From positions 12,241,932 through 12,305,931 of the forward strand of contig NC_081548.1 of the NCBI RefSeq assembly GCF_901000735.1: DNA of 64,000 bases, given 5' to 3'. A model generated the notes under the pieces. It saw only the letters and a program-made list of their open reading frames with translations, did no database searches and was not told the origin of the DNA. Made by a program: the position numbers and the translations under genes. This DNA is from Corylus avellana. Taxonomy: Eukaryota > Streptophyta > Magnoliopsida > Fagales > Betulaceae. Below, in pieces: positions 33,649 through 45,544 of the stretch. Each line of letters opens with the position of its first letter. Position 1 is the first letter of the stretch.

Positions 33649-35430
33649 CTGCACACAATAATACAAGTCTGAGATACACAAAGTTATTACAAAATCACTA
33701 GCTAAATTATAATACATATTTCGGCAGAAACACAAAGCTTGATACTCAAGACCTCACAATATATTTTTAGTACCCTCAAGTCCTCTATTTTAACCCTAAA
33801 ATTGTGCTTATAAAGATCTCCAAAAAAACCTTAACATTCTGTCCAAATCAGCATAAATTGTTGCTCGAAATCCAAAAATTCCAACAATCATATTGGGTAT
33901 TACCTCTCCAAGAAATTAAGAAAACCAATCTTCTAAAATCAGTTTACAACAACCTTTGAAATCTTCCTGCGAGCTCCTGTTTGGCCAAAAATCTAAAGCC
34001 TGAGAAGTGAGAAAGGGAAACTTGTTTTATTAGAATCAAATGATCACCACATAGACAATAGGCCTATTCATGTATACAGCAAATTATCTCACTCCATACA
34101 AAGACATAAAACAGAGTACTTGTACCAAAAGAAGGAAAAATTCTGTTATCGCTAGAATAGGGTTTCAAAAACACACAAAAAAATGAAATAAGTTATGAAC
34201 TATTCTAGTATTAAATGGAACTAACTTCCATTTTCTCACTGATTGCAGAGTGTTCTTCTAGTTAAAGAAATGTAAATCATGTTGGCCTTAAACTGATTAA
34301 TTGCAATGCTTTTGTATTGCTTCATCATGTCATCATAGCACACATTGAGCATATAAATTATCTTGCACTCATTGTTAAACAAGTATTTAACTCAATCCTT
34401 CAGCACCATGAGATGACCAGACATGTTTGCCAAATTCTTCAAGTACCAAAATTTTCATAATCACAAACAACAGGGTATATTATGAAAGCTGGGTTGGTAA
34501 TGCCAGGAATTCTATTGCCTAGCACTAACCATAGATTCTTATGCTTGCTACAAGGATCAAAACGAGAAAGTAAAGAAATGGATCCAAAAGCCCATCTATA
34601 ATAGTATTCTCTGATCACCATAATCATATAGTTAATGTGTGTTTTAACAATAAACGACATATATTTTATTCCTAGACAAAAATTAATGCTAAAACATAAT
34701 GACCACAAATGCTAGAAGACATATATTCAAGACAAGACAAGAAAAGGCGGTTATTACCAGAAATTTCCACCTCCTTGTCGTTCTTGCAAAAGACAAGACC
34801 TGATCAAGGTGTCAATTGGTGATCCCCTAAGAACATTTCCAAGCTCTTTACATGTCCAGAGGATTAATCCCCCTCGGGTAAATATTAGTAACTGCTCTAA
34901 CATCTCCTACACTTGTACACACCCTGCAATCAGATCCAGAATATATCAGAATACCAAACCCAGGGATTCAAACATGAATTGGAAAGAAAGGAAATTAGAA
35001 GAAAAAAAAAACTGCATGCAAAGGTAAAGAAAACCCAACTTCAAATTTTATATTTTCTAGTTTTTTTTTAAATTGTTTTAGATCCAGAAAGTTGGCGCAT
35101 ATTAATTTAAGAACAGAGATCGCGGACGCTATTCAAACTCCAACTTGAAACAGGTCCCAAATTCGAGTCCTTTTCTCACAATTTCATGGCCAACAAACAC
35201 AACCATTTAACATACATATATACAGCCCCTAAATGCGAGACGAATTTAAATTCCAAGCCCTAGAAATTAACGATCATGGATTCAAAATCTACGGGAACAG
35301 AAATCAGATACAATCAAATTCATACACCAAACAAGACGAAATCCCCACAAAATTTTTTATCATTGAATCCATGAATTTTTTTTTTAAAAAAAAGGGATTT
35401 TGAAGGAATCAGAGACAAAAAAACAAATAC
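33649..35430 (-). other. Captured long 5' UTR intron of the DENN gene
   Basis: Lies between a donor CAG/GTATTT (GT at 35430-35429) and the exon 1 acceptor at about 33649. The 1.8 kb contains no credible coding sequence; the 89-aa frame at 34439-34708 is an intronic shadow. The part from 34303 rightwards recurs at 43490-44614. Confidence 0.6.
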
Positions 35431-35880
35431 CTGCCTTTCCTCGGAACTCTGAGAAAGCCGAAGAACGAAGAAAACCCAAAAAATGGAAGAAAAAATAAAT
35501 AAAACCAAAAATAGAAAAGAAAAAACAGCCAGCGAGAGAGAGGGGGGGAAAAAGGAATCAAAGTGAGAATTTGTGAATGTTCCGCTATATATAGACGCGG
35601 TTTTAGTGTTATGGTGTAAAAGGTGTGCAGGTGTTCTTTGACCAAAGTCGTTTGACGGTGAAAAAGTAAAACTTGGCTTCGGCTTCGCCGGAGTGAGAGA
35701 GAGACAGGAGCGAGGGAGGGAGAGCAAGCCCCGTTCTTCTTCGCCAGTAGACGGAACCTTGCGCCGGAGTGAGATAGACAAGAGCGACGGTGAGACAGCT
35801 TCCCCGGTGGCTGAAGACCTCGCCGGAGTAAGAGAGAGGGTGAGCTAGGGAGAGCAGCGGGAGAGAGATCGAGAGTGAGA
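35431..35880 (-). promoter_or_regulatory. Captured 5' UTR exon and probable promoter of the DENN gene
   Basis: Minus strand: a TATA box CTATATATAG at 35585-35594, then a CT-rich leader (CTCTCTCTCGCTGGCTG) to the donor at 35431. Upstream (to about 35880) there is GA/CT-rich sequence and a TTGAC (W-box type) near 35640. Promoter status is inferred from position and the TATA box. The 153-aa frame here is a UTR/promoter shadow. Second copy: TATA at 44770-44779, donor at 44614. Confidence 0.5.
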
Positions 35881-36364
35881 GTGATGAGGGAGCTGAGTGC
35901 TTTTGAGGGAGGGGAAAATTTTAGGGATTTTCGTGTTTTCGAGCGTTTGGGGAAAATTTTCGGTTCGAAAATTTCAGAAACCCGCCACTTGTTGGCGCAA
36001 ATATTTTCTATTAAGCCTCAATCAGCGGCGACATTGCTTAGTCGCCGCTATTTAGGGTAATTTTATTTTTATTTTTTTTAAAATTATACTTACAATTTTT
36101 TTAAAATAATTTTAAGTTTAAATGTAGGGTAAATTTGAAATTCTATAACAATTTTAAGGGTATAAAAGACATTTTCAAGAAAAAAAATACTATTCACACA
36201 ATATTTTTTTCTATAAATGATTAATAGCTTAATTGAATGTTTATAGTTCAAACGATCTAATTCACTAGGATCGATCAATATAAAAGACATTTTCAATAAA
36301 AAAAAAATACTATTCACAAGATATTTTTTTTTTATAAATAATTAATAGCTTAATTGAATGTTTA

Positions 36365-37325
36365 CAGTTCAAACGAACTAATTCACTAGGGTCGATCAGA
36401 TGTTTGATCGATCATTTGATCCTCTCACGATCAATCGAACTAATTCATTAGGATCGATCGGATGTTTGATCGAACATTTGATTCTATCACGATCAATCGA
36501 ACAAATTCAGTAGGATCGATCGAATGTTTGATTGAACATTTGATCCTATCACGATCAATTGAACTAATTTATTAGGATTGATCGGATGTTTGATCGATCA
36601 TTTAATCATATCACGATCAATCGAACTAATTCACTAGGATCGATCGGATGTTCGATCGAACATTTGATCGTATCACGATCAATCGAACTAATTCATTAGG
36701 ATCGATCTCAATCGAACTAATTTATTAGGATCGATCAAATGTTTGATTGATCATTTGATCCTATCACGATCAATCAAATTAATTCAGTAGGATCAATCGG
36801 ATGTTCGATCGATCATTTGATCCTATCTCGATCAACCGAACTAATTCACCAAGATCGATCGGATGTTTGATCTATCATGATTAATCAAACTAATTCATTA
36901 GGATCGATCGGATGTTTGATCCTATCACGATCAATCAAACTAATTCATTATGATCGATTTCAATCGAACTAATTCATTATGATCGATCAAATATTTGATT
37001 GATCATTTGATCCTATGACAATCAATCAAATTAATTCAGTAGGATCGATGTTTGATCGATCATTTAATCATATCATGATCAATCGAATTAATTCAATTTC
37101 AATTGTCAATCATTTGATCTTATCACGATCAATCGAACTAATTCATTATGATTGATCGGATATTCGATCAAACCTTCAATTTCAATTGTTTAAAGTTTGA
37201 TCGATCATTTGATCCTATCATGATCGATCGAACAAATGCAGTAGGACCTAATGGAAGTGTGAACGAACCTTAATTTGTTTGAAGTTTGGTCGATTATTTG
37301 ATCTTATCACGATCGATCGAATATC
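36365..37325. repeat. GATC-rich 62-bp minisatellite inside the CACTA element
   Basis: About 15 degenerate copies of a 62-bp unit built on 'aactaattcattaggatcg', 'atcggatgtttgatcgaac' and 'atttgatcctatcacgatc'. Several copies lack internal parts. GATCGATC is present in nearly every unit. The second copy is at 45545-46510. Confidence 0.9.
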
Positions 37326-37599
37326 CGATAATTTATATAAAATAAATAATGACATATTATCGGAGGTAAATTTTTGGGAAATAACATTTTAACGCCAAAT
37401 CCTAATGGAAGGAGATATTGCATCAAATTATATGTTCGATGAGTCAAATATTAAATATGTTTTTATTATTAAAATATTAACAACAAATTTAAATTTAATA
37501 AATTTTTAGTATAAAAGATCATTAATGTGATATTTATCTTATAATTAATTATTAGCTTAAATTTTATTTTTTTTATTTTTTTTATTTATTTTTCTACCT

Positions 37600-38010
37600 A
37601 CTCTTTAGTCGACCCTAATAATTGGTCTTTNNNNNNNNNNNNNNNNNNNNNNNNNNNNNNNNNNNNNNNNNNNNNNNNNNNNNNNNNNNNNNNNNNNNNN
37701 NNNNNNNNNNNNNNNNNNNNNNNNNNNNNNTTTTATTTTTTTATTTATTTTTTCTACCTAGTCTTTTGTCGACCCTATTGATTTTTTTCCCGCCTCTTGA
37801 ATAATTCCCGCGTGTATATTAGGGTCGAGTTATTAGCGTCCACTGTAGAGTGGACGCTAATATTCATCTTTTGGGTCGGCTATTAGCGTCCACTTGGATG
37901 TGGACGCTAATACTTAACTATTAGGGGCGACTTTCAAAAGTCGCCCCTAATAGTTGAGTATTAGGGGCGACTTTATTAAGTCGCACCTGATGAGTCAGTT
38001 TCTTGTAGTG
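37600..38010. repeat. CACTA subterminal repeats (right), with gap
   Basis: Inverted repeats GCGTCCACTGTAGAGTGGACGC, written here as arms GCGTCCACT/AGTGGACGC near 37837-37860 and 37885-37910, and GGGGCGACTTTC/AAAGTCGCCCC near 37923-37950, then the terminal inverted repeat. The left half of the array is missing because of the N gap. Confidence 0.8.
37631..37730. other. Assembly gap (100 N) inside the CACTA element
   Basis: Corresponds in the second copy to about 46815-47503, an array of six repeat units that probably could not be assembled here. Confidence 0.95.
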
Positions 38011-38013
38011 GGT

Positions 38014-38036
38014 AGAGGCCCCAGGCCCATTCTAAC
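38014..38036 (-). repeat. Start of the element D 5' LTR
   Basis: The minus strand reads TGTTAGAATGGGCC, continuing the LTR across the CACTA insertion. Confidence 0.6.
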
Positions 38037-39599
38037 ATCTGCTGATGGTCCGAGCCCATGGGCTCTTGTCGTATAAATATGTAAAACAAAAGCTATGGCC
38101 TATTTTATTAATGAGTTTATGTGAAGTCTAGCTAATAGAAAGCAACAATTTATTAATGACTTTTCGATGCGTTATTAGAAGGTTATAATAGTAGTGTGAC
38201 GTGGTAAATTTAGACATTTTCACTTGCAGGGCGCTATGATAATAAGAAGAGATATGCTCACCATGCGGGGATTTGAAACTCCTAATAATCCTTCACAACT
38301 ATTGTATTTCTCCCTAGCTTCTTGCTCTTCTTTCTATTTCACACTCTCAACTATTGAAACTCCTGAGAATTAGAGACTTGTCAGGTGCCGGTAGAGGATC
38401 CCTTCCATACCTAAGTTAGCAAGGATTTTTTGAAGGGAGAAAAGAAGAACGCCGGCCCCATGTAGATGTAGTAGGGTAGGAATGTGTACGTGTACCCGAA
38501 ATTGCTGCCTTTCCTTCCTTATGCATAACGTTCTCCTGTACCGCGCGCCTTAGCCTGCAGGTGTGCCACGAGACAATTTGCCAGTTAATTAAGGAAGTTG
38601 CTCATGGGCCAATCAAATCATACATGGTTTCCATTTTTCTAATTACTTAGTATGTCTTTGGCACAAGAAAAATAAAGAAAAAAAATAAAATAAAATAAAA
38701 TAAATAAAAGAAAAAAAAGAGCTATCAAATGTTGTGGAATTTGACAAATAGATGACAGACATACTTGGTTCTGATTATCAAGATAAGAAACTGATATATG
38801 TCTGACAAAGTGAGAAGGTGTTCATTAGCTGCCTTGGATTTAGATAGCCATGTTAGTATATATAGCAGCTGCCTTGAAAGGCACGAGTTTCTGAACGCAC
38901 AGTAATCAGTACTGGTAAGGATAGCAGAGCATGGTGATCATGTCCTGCTCAATTGAATCTTTTTAATTATGTGCATTGCAATTTGCATGCATGTGTTTAT
39001 GTACCAAAACTGGAAATTAATGGAAGCAGGCTGCTGATACTAGTCTGCTAGCTTCCACATGAATGGAACAGTAGAAGATTATGGAAGAACAAAAAAGAGA
39101 GACCTGCTGTAGTGTGTATTATTCATATATGGATGGGAATGGGATGGTCCCACTGACTAATGACTATACATAATTGGATCGATCATCGATGGGCTAGCAT
39201 GTGATTCCAGTAAGCGTTGAAGACGCATGCATGCCCCCCCTCCCCTCTGCAACTTCCTCCATTCATTAATGCACCATGAAAAACACTCTCTTACACGTGG
39301 TTTTGCTGAACAGAAGCTGGGAAAAAACTTACATGGGATGCCCATAGGTTTCAATGTGTAGGGACTCTGGGACACTTACCAGCTTCTTAATTCTGAGGAT
39401 TTCAATTTTGGTATTAAAGACGAACAGAAGCCGGGAAAAAACTTACATGGGATGCCCATAGGTTTCAATGTGTAGGGACTCTGGGACACTTACCAGCTTC
39501 TTAATTCTGAGGATTTCAATTTTGGTATTAAAGACAACGACCTTTCGAGTGGATGTGGATCGATCCGTCCCTACTCCCTAGCAAGTAGCTAGCAAACTT
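38037..39599. other. Intergenic DNA with a 114-bp tandem duplication
   Basis: No supported gene. A 114-bp block with 'cttacatgggatgcccatag' occurs twice head to tail (39308-39421 and 39422-39535) with about two differences. The 72-aa minus frame at 39157-39375 overlaps it and has no recognised motif. A GA/A-rich tract lies at about 38665-38720. Recurs at 47789-49374. Confidence 0.6.
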
Positions 39600-41753
39600 G
39601 CTGTACCCAGGGGTGTAAACGAGCCGAGCTTGGGCGAGCTTTGGCTGTCCAGGCTCGTCTCGTTTATTTTTGGGCCAGGCTCGAGCTCGAGTCGAGCCTG
39701 ACTTTGCTGCTCGAGCTCGGCTCGACAGGGTTGGAACCCTGTTCGAGCTCGAGCTCGAGCTCGTCTACTTGCTCTTGCTCGAGCTCGACTTTTATTATTA
39801 TTATTTTTTTTGCAATTTAAGCGTAACTCGAAGAAATCCGCCCAATATTTTCTGGGCAACCAAACAAAATTGGTTCCAACCATAAAATCAGCCTAACTTT
39901 AAGAAATTCGCCCAATATTTTCTAGGCAACCAAACAAACACATCAAACAACAAGGAATCTCACATTTACATGGAATCTCGACCCACCCAAAATTGGTCAC
40001 AACCATAAAATTAGCCTAACTTTAAGAAATCAGCCCAATATTTTCTAGGCAACCAAATAAACACATCAAACGGCAAAACCCCAAACCACCCACCACCCAA
40101 GAAGAAACAGAGAAAAAATAACCCAAAAAAAAAAGAAAAACCCACAAATCTTATCACCTCCTCCGCCTCCGATCCGCGGCGTACTGGGAGAGTGAAACGA
40201 CCTCCGAGAGCGGCGTGGACAGCGAGGTTGGCAGTTGCAAGTTCTTGGAAACCAGGCACGAGCCGTTCAGCTTCAGCCAGGCGTCGAGGTGTGTGGTTGC
40301 TGCGGTGGTGGTGGTGGTTGCTGTTGGGGGCATTGGGAGAGTGGTAGGAGCGGCAATAGAGAAAGGAGGCGAGGAGGATGATGGAGAGTTTGTGAGAGGA
40401 GAGTCGAGAGAATGGAGAGATCTGATAGATTTAGGTTAAATTTGGGTTCTCTAATTTGCAACCGTTGGATTTGGAAAAATAATTAAATTTTAAATATTAA
40501 CGGTTTGATTTGTTTTACCAAAAAGATATCCCATGTGGCTGTCTCTACTTAGATCTGGTGTGCTTGTTTAATATAATCCATTGATCATATAAACTTTTTC
40601 AACATTTAATATTACTCGTCAGATTAGATCAAACAAGGCAAGCTTACGGTGTCTCTGTTACACCATATACATTCTTCTTAGTAAATGCTTGATAGTTGTC
40701 ATCTATTAATATCATCCAACGGCTATTAGATCATCAAAACATTTTGGATGGCTACGATTACACTTATATTCCATATATCAAATTCAAATTCAATTAAATT
40801 ATTAAATTCAATAAAAATTTCAAAATTCAAAATTTAGGAATTATGAATAAAAATTGTGTTATGTAGTATTATTTAGGGAAGTTTGTTATTTTAATTTCAA
40901 TAATTACAATTTTAAAAATTGTGTTTTTTAATCGCGTATTTTTTTTTCTTATTATTTTAGATTAAGTATTTTTTAAATCACAACGTAAAACGCTTTATGT
41001 CACACTTACACACTCTAATCACTATTATCATATTACATATAGTATTATTTAGTTAATATGTTAAAATGTAAATGCTTAACACGGGTCAATTATATAATGT
41101 CAATATTAATATATAATGTATCTTATATGTAAACATTTATATACTTTTATGGTTATATGGTTGTATCATTATCTAATTTATATGGGTAATGGTTATGGGT
41201 CAATGTTAATTGTTATAACTTATATACTTATATTATATGTTCTTAACTTTTTATTATCATGATTCATGATATATGATTTAAATTCAAATTGTTAAGTTTT
41301 TACTTACCGTAAATTGTTATTATAATGTATAAATTATAAGAAACATATTAGTTACTTAATTATTAATCATTTAATCTAATAGTAATACTCAAACTCTAAG
41401 TAATAAATTCATATGATCTAATGGTCGTACACTCATACTTAAATTTTATGATCATATTATCTCACAATTAATATTAATATTATCTTAGATCTAAGATCAT
41501 GAGATACATCATATATGTTTTATAAGAATAAAATATATAATTATAATGTATTGATTAAATAACACAATAACTTATGCAGATATACCATATGATTATATAA
41601 TGATTAACGATTATGTGATATATACGATTCCAATTTCCAAAGTATAAACTATCTAATTATAATATTTGCATTAAATGACACAATAACTTGTGCGATTGTA
41701 CTATATGATTATATCATATGATAAAATGATTAATGATAATATCATATATTTCT

Positions 41754-41785
<32 letters not shown>

Positions 41786-42033
41786 AATAACAAAAAAAAA
41801 ACAAAGGTATATAATATATTTGTTATTATTGAGTAAATGAGTAATGTTGATTATATATTGTTATTTGTTACTTAATAAAAAATATACGAGCCGAGCTTAA
41901 TAAGCGATGCGAGCCTTATACGAGCCGAGCTCACAAGGTAGCTTCGTTTAATATTCGAGTTAGGATTTGTGTTCACGAAGCGCTTCATTTAATATTCGAG
42001 CCGATTCGCTCACTTAACAGCCCTAACTGTACC
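39600..42033. mobile_element. Non-autonomous hAT-like element
   Basis: Element 39608-42025 (2418 bp). Left end CAGGGGTGTAAACGAGCCGA; right end, read inward, TAGGGCTGTTAAGTGAGCGA. Flanking 8-mers are GCTGTACC (39600-39607) and ACTGTACC (42026-42033), 7 of 8 matching, the hAT target-duplication length. The first about 190 bp is an unusual run of GAGCTCGAGCTCG. The interior is AT-rich with an (AT)n tract at about 41752-41782. No transposase. A GC-rich segment at 40150-40460 may be captured host sequence, of unknown identity. Confidence 0.75.
40011..40461 (-). other. GC-rich segment inside the hAT-like element, possible gene fragment
   Basis: Composition differs sharply from the AT-rich flanks. 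On the minus strand several overlapping frames are open, one with a Gln/Pro run (CPQQQPPPPPQQPHTS) and one with RRLAEAERLVPGFQELA. None matches a family I know. The second copy (49786-50214) has more than ten substitutions, not obviously frame-preserving. Possible captured exon; weak. Confidence 0.3.
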
Positions 42034-42184
42034 TACCTTTCTTCTTAATATATATTTTTCAACAAGACCTGTTAGAGTAGAGAATATAATTATAGAATTT
42101 ATATTAATATAAAATATTACTATATATTGAGAATTGGGCCTACACGGGGCCCATACGCCCAAGATATAAAGGGGGTCAGATAAA

Positions 42185-42700
42185 GGGTGCGTTTGGGAGT
42201 ACGTTTTTTTAAAAATAATCTGCGATTAAACAAAATCGCAACTTTAGGGTGTTTGGGATTGCGATTTTAAAAACGCAAATTTGAAAATCGCAAAAAAATC
42301 TGCGATTTCCATAAGTTGATTAGAGGGTGCTTATTGAAAAAGTGCGAATTTAAAACAAAATCACGATTTCTATTAAAAAGATATTTGGCGCAATAGTTAC
42401 CTTTTTTATAACGGAAATAAAAAAAATACCAAGAATACCCACTTAAAATATATTAAAACCCTTCTTTTCTCTTTTTTTTTTTTTTTCTCTTCATCCTCTC
42501 TGTCTTGTTCATCATTATTGGTAATTTGGTCATGAAACCGCAATTATATGCTAATGTTATCCAAACATAAAAAAAGTACTTTTTAGTATGTTTTACCAAA
42601 CGCCTGTGCGATTTTAAAAAGTAGCGATTTTAAAAATGCAATCTTTAAAAACGCAATTTTTTAAATCGCACTTATTGAAATCGCACTCCCAAACGGGCCC
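42185..42700. mobile_element. MITE-like element with CGTTTGGGAG terminal inverted repeats
   Basis: Left GGGTGCGTTTGGGAGTACG; right end, read inward, GGGCCCGTTTGGGAGTGCG. AAA lies on each side. 516 bp with repeated 'gcgattttaaaa' motifs. Non-coding. The superfamily is uncertain (PIF/Harbinger-like or hAT-like). Confidence 0.7.
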
Positions 42701-43200
42701 AAAGTAAGTAAAAAAGCCTCTAGGTACGTATGAGGAAATTTGGAGCCGAAGACTCGGACGCTTGTCTAGAGAGCCAGATTTGAATCCATGTCATGAGCAA
42801 AATAAAAGAGCCTTTTGGCATAAGGTAATTCCAAGCCCAAGACTTGGATCCTTGGCTTGAGCTTTTGGCATAAGCTAATTCCATACGAGTTTCTTCTTCA
42901 CCGGTATAGTATCCTAGGCAGCTTCTTCAATGCCAAGTTCAAAGATAGAATTGAAAACAAGTAATAATGCTAGAAACAAAACTAGAGTCCTCTATATATA
43001 TATATATCCTCCCAAATGTACGTGATATGAAAATAAGAAAGGAAAATTTGAATAACGAAGATTCATTGCACAAAATACAAATGCTTGCATTATAGGGTAG
43101 CCAAACCACGTATACTAGTGCCCCATCAAATCAACCTTTTTGAATTATGCAGGCAATATTAGTAATCGATCATCGTATATATTTTGTGCCCTACCATTTT

Positions 43201-43236
<36 letters not shown>

Positions 43237-43389
43237 CGATCAAATGAGGAAAAGGGCTAAAAGGGAATACTTTGTCCAACTTGTCTAACAACATTTATAG
43301 TTCAGTACATCTAAAGATGAAAGGATGAAGTGCCAGAGGCCGGAGGTACCTTTGTCTTGAGACTGCTGGCTTTTCGTTAAGGGTAATTT
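42701..43389. other. Intergenic DNA
   Basis: No gene seen. A T run of about 33 bases lies at 43204-43236. Ends at an N gap. Confidence 0.6.
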
Positions 43390-43489
43390 NNNNNNNNNNN
43401 NNNNNNNNNNNNNNNNNNNNNNNNNNNNNNNNNNNNNNNNNNNNNNNNNNNNNNNNNNNNNNNNNNNNNNNNNNNNNNNNNNNNNNNNN
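43390..43489. other. Assembly gap (100 N)
   Basis: Exactly 100 N. What follows repeats the sequence from 34303 on. Confidence 0.98.
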
Positions 43490-45544
43490 GCAATGCTTTT
43501 GTATTGCTTCATCATGTCATCATAGCACACATTGAGCATATAAATTATCTTGCACTCATTGTTAAACAAGTATTTAACTCAATCCTTCAGCACCATGAGA
43601 TGACCAGACATGTTTGCCAAATTCTTCAAGTACCAAAATTTTCATAATCACAAACAACAGGGTATATTATGAAAGCTGGGTTGGTAATGCCAGGAATTCT
43701 ATTGCCTAGCACTAACCATAGATTCTTATGCTTGCTACAAGGATCAAAACGAGAAAGTAAAGAAATGGATCCAAAAGCCCATCTATAATAGTATTCTCTG
43801 ATCACCATAATCATATAGTTAATGTGTGTTTTAACAATAAACGACATATATTTTATTCCTAGACAAAAATTAATGCTAAAACATAATGACCACAAATGCT
43901 AGAAGCCATATATTCAAGACAAGACAAGAAAAGGAAGTTATTACCAGAAATTTCCACCTCCTTGTCGTTCTTGCAAAAGACAAGACCTAATCAAGGTGTC
44001 AATTGGTGATCCCCTAAGAGCATTTCCAAGCTCTTTACATGTCCAGAGGATTAATCCCCTTCGGGTAAATATTAGTAACTGCTCTAACATCTCCTACACT
44101 TGTACACACCCTGCAATCAGATCCAGAATATATCAGAATACCAAACCCAGGGATTCAAACATGAATTGGAAAGAAAGGAAATTAGAAGAAAAAAAAAAAC
44201 TGCATGCAAAGGTAAAGAAAACCCAACTTCAAATTTTATATTTTCTAGTTTTTTTTAAATTGTTTTAGATCCAGAAAGTTGGCGCATATTAATTTAAGAA
44301 CAGAGATCGCGGACGCTATTCAAACTCCAACTTGAAACAGGTCCCAAATTCGAGTCCTTTTCTCACAATTTCACGGCCAACAAACACAACCATTTAACAT
44401 ACATATATACAGCCCCTAAATGCGAGACGAATTTAAATTCCAAGCCCTAGAAATTAACGATCATGGATTCAAAATGTACGGGAACAGAAATCAGATACAA
44501 TCAATTTCATACACCAAACAAGACGAAATCCCCACAAAAATTTTTATCATTGAATCCATGAATTTTTTTTTTAAAAAAGGATTTTGAAGGAATCAGAGAC
44601 GAAAAAACAAATACCTGCCTTTCCTCAGAACTCTGAGAAAGCCGAAGAACGAAGAAAACCCAAAAAATGGAAGAAAAAATAAATAAACCCAAAAATAGAA
44701 AAGAAAAAACAGCCAGCGAGAGAGAGAGGGGGGAAAAGGGAATCAAAGTGAGAATTTGTGAATGTTCCGCTATATATAGACGCGGTTTTAGTGTTATGGT
44801 GTAAAAGGTGTGCGGGTGTTCTTTGACCAAAGTCGTTTGACGGTGAAAAAGTAAAACTTGGCTTCGGCTTCGCCGGAGTGAGAAAGAGACAGGAGCGAGG
44901 GAGGGAGAGCCAGCCCCGTTCTTCTTCGCCAGTAGACGGAACCTTGCGCCGGAGTGAGATAGATAGGAGCGACGGTGAGACAGCTTCGCCGGTGGCCGAA
45001 GACCTCGCCGGAGTCAGAGAGAGGGTGAGCTAGGGAGAGCAGCGGGAGAGAGATCGAGAGTGAGAGTGATGAGGGAGCTGAGTGTTTTTGAGGGAGGGGA
45101 AAATTTTTGGGATTTTCGTGTTTTCGAGCGTTTGGGGAAAATTTTTGGTTCGAAAATTTCAGAAACCGCGCCACTTGTTGGCACAAAAATTTTCTATTAA
45201 GCCTCAATCAGCGGCGACATTGCTTAGTCGCCGCTATTTAGGGTAATTTTATTTTTTTTTAAATAAAATTATACTTACAATTTTTTTAAAATAATTTTAA
45301 GTTTAAATGCAGGGTAAATTTGAAATTCTATAACAATTTTAAGGGTATAAAAGACATTTTCAAGAAAAAAAATACTATTCACACAATATTTTTTTCTATA
45401 AATGATTAATAGCTTAATTGAATGTTTATAGTTCAAACGATCTAATTCACTAGGATCGATCAATATAAAAGACATTTTCAATAAAAAAATACTATTCACA
45501 CGATATTTTTTTTTTTTATAAATAATTAATAGCTTAATTGAATG

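Larger units (their letters stand above)
31623..38013. mobile_element. Non-autonomous CACTA (En/Spm) transposon, gene-carrying
   Basis: Element 31626-38010. It starts CACTACAAGAA and ends TTCTTGTAGTG, both ends followed inward by a second conserved GCGACTT block. The 3-bp target duplication GGT lies at 31623-31625 and 38011-38013. Order inside: subterminal repeats, palindrome block, 5' part of a DENN-domain gene (reverse), 62-bp minisatellite, subterminal repeat array. No transposase frame is seen, so it depends on a partner. It lies in the LTR of element D, 23 bp from the LTR start. An internal 100-N gap (37631-37730) replaces an array of about 700 bp seen in the second copy. Confidence 0.93.

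Noticed and set aside
35320..35781. A 153-aa minus frame rich in Ser, Phe and Pro
   Set aside because: It lies across a TATA box, a CT-rich leader and a splice donor, and the second copy breaks the frame; it is a promoter/UTR shadow.
36365..37325. Regularly spaced repeats that might suggest a CRISPR-like array
   Set aside because: The units are head-to-tail with no unique spacers, are degenerate, and sit in a plant CACTA transposon; it is a minisatellite.
39157..39375. A 72-aa minus frame conserved in both copies (also 48932-49150)
   Set aside because: The copies are probably alleles, so identity is no evidence of constraint; no motif and no splice context I can support.
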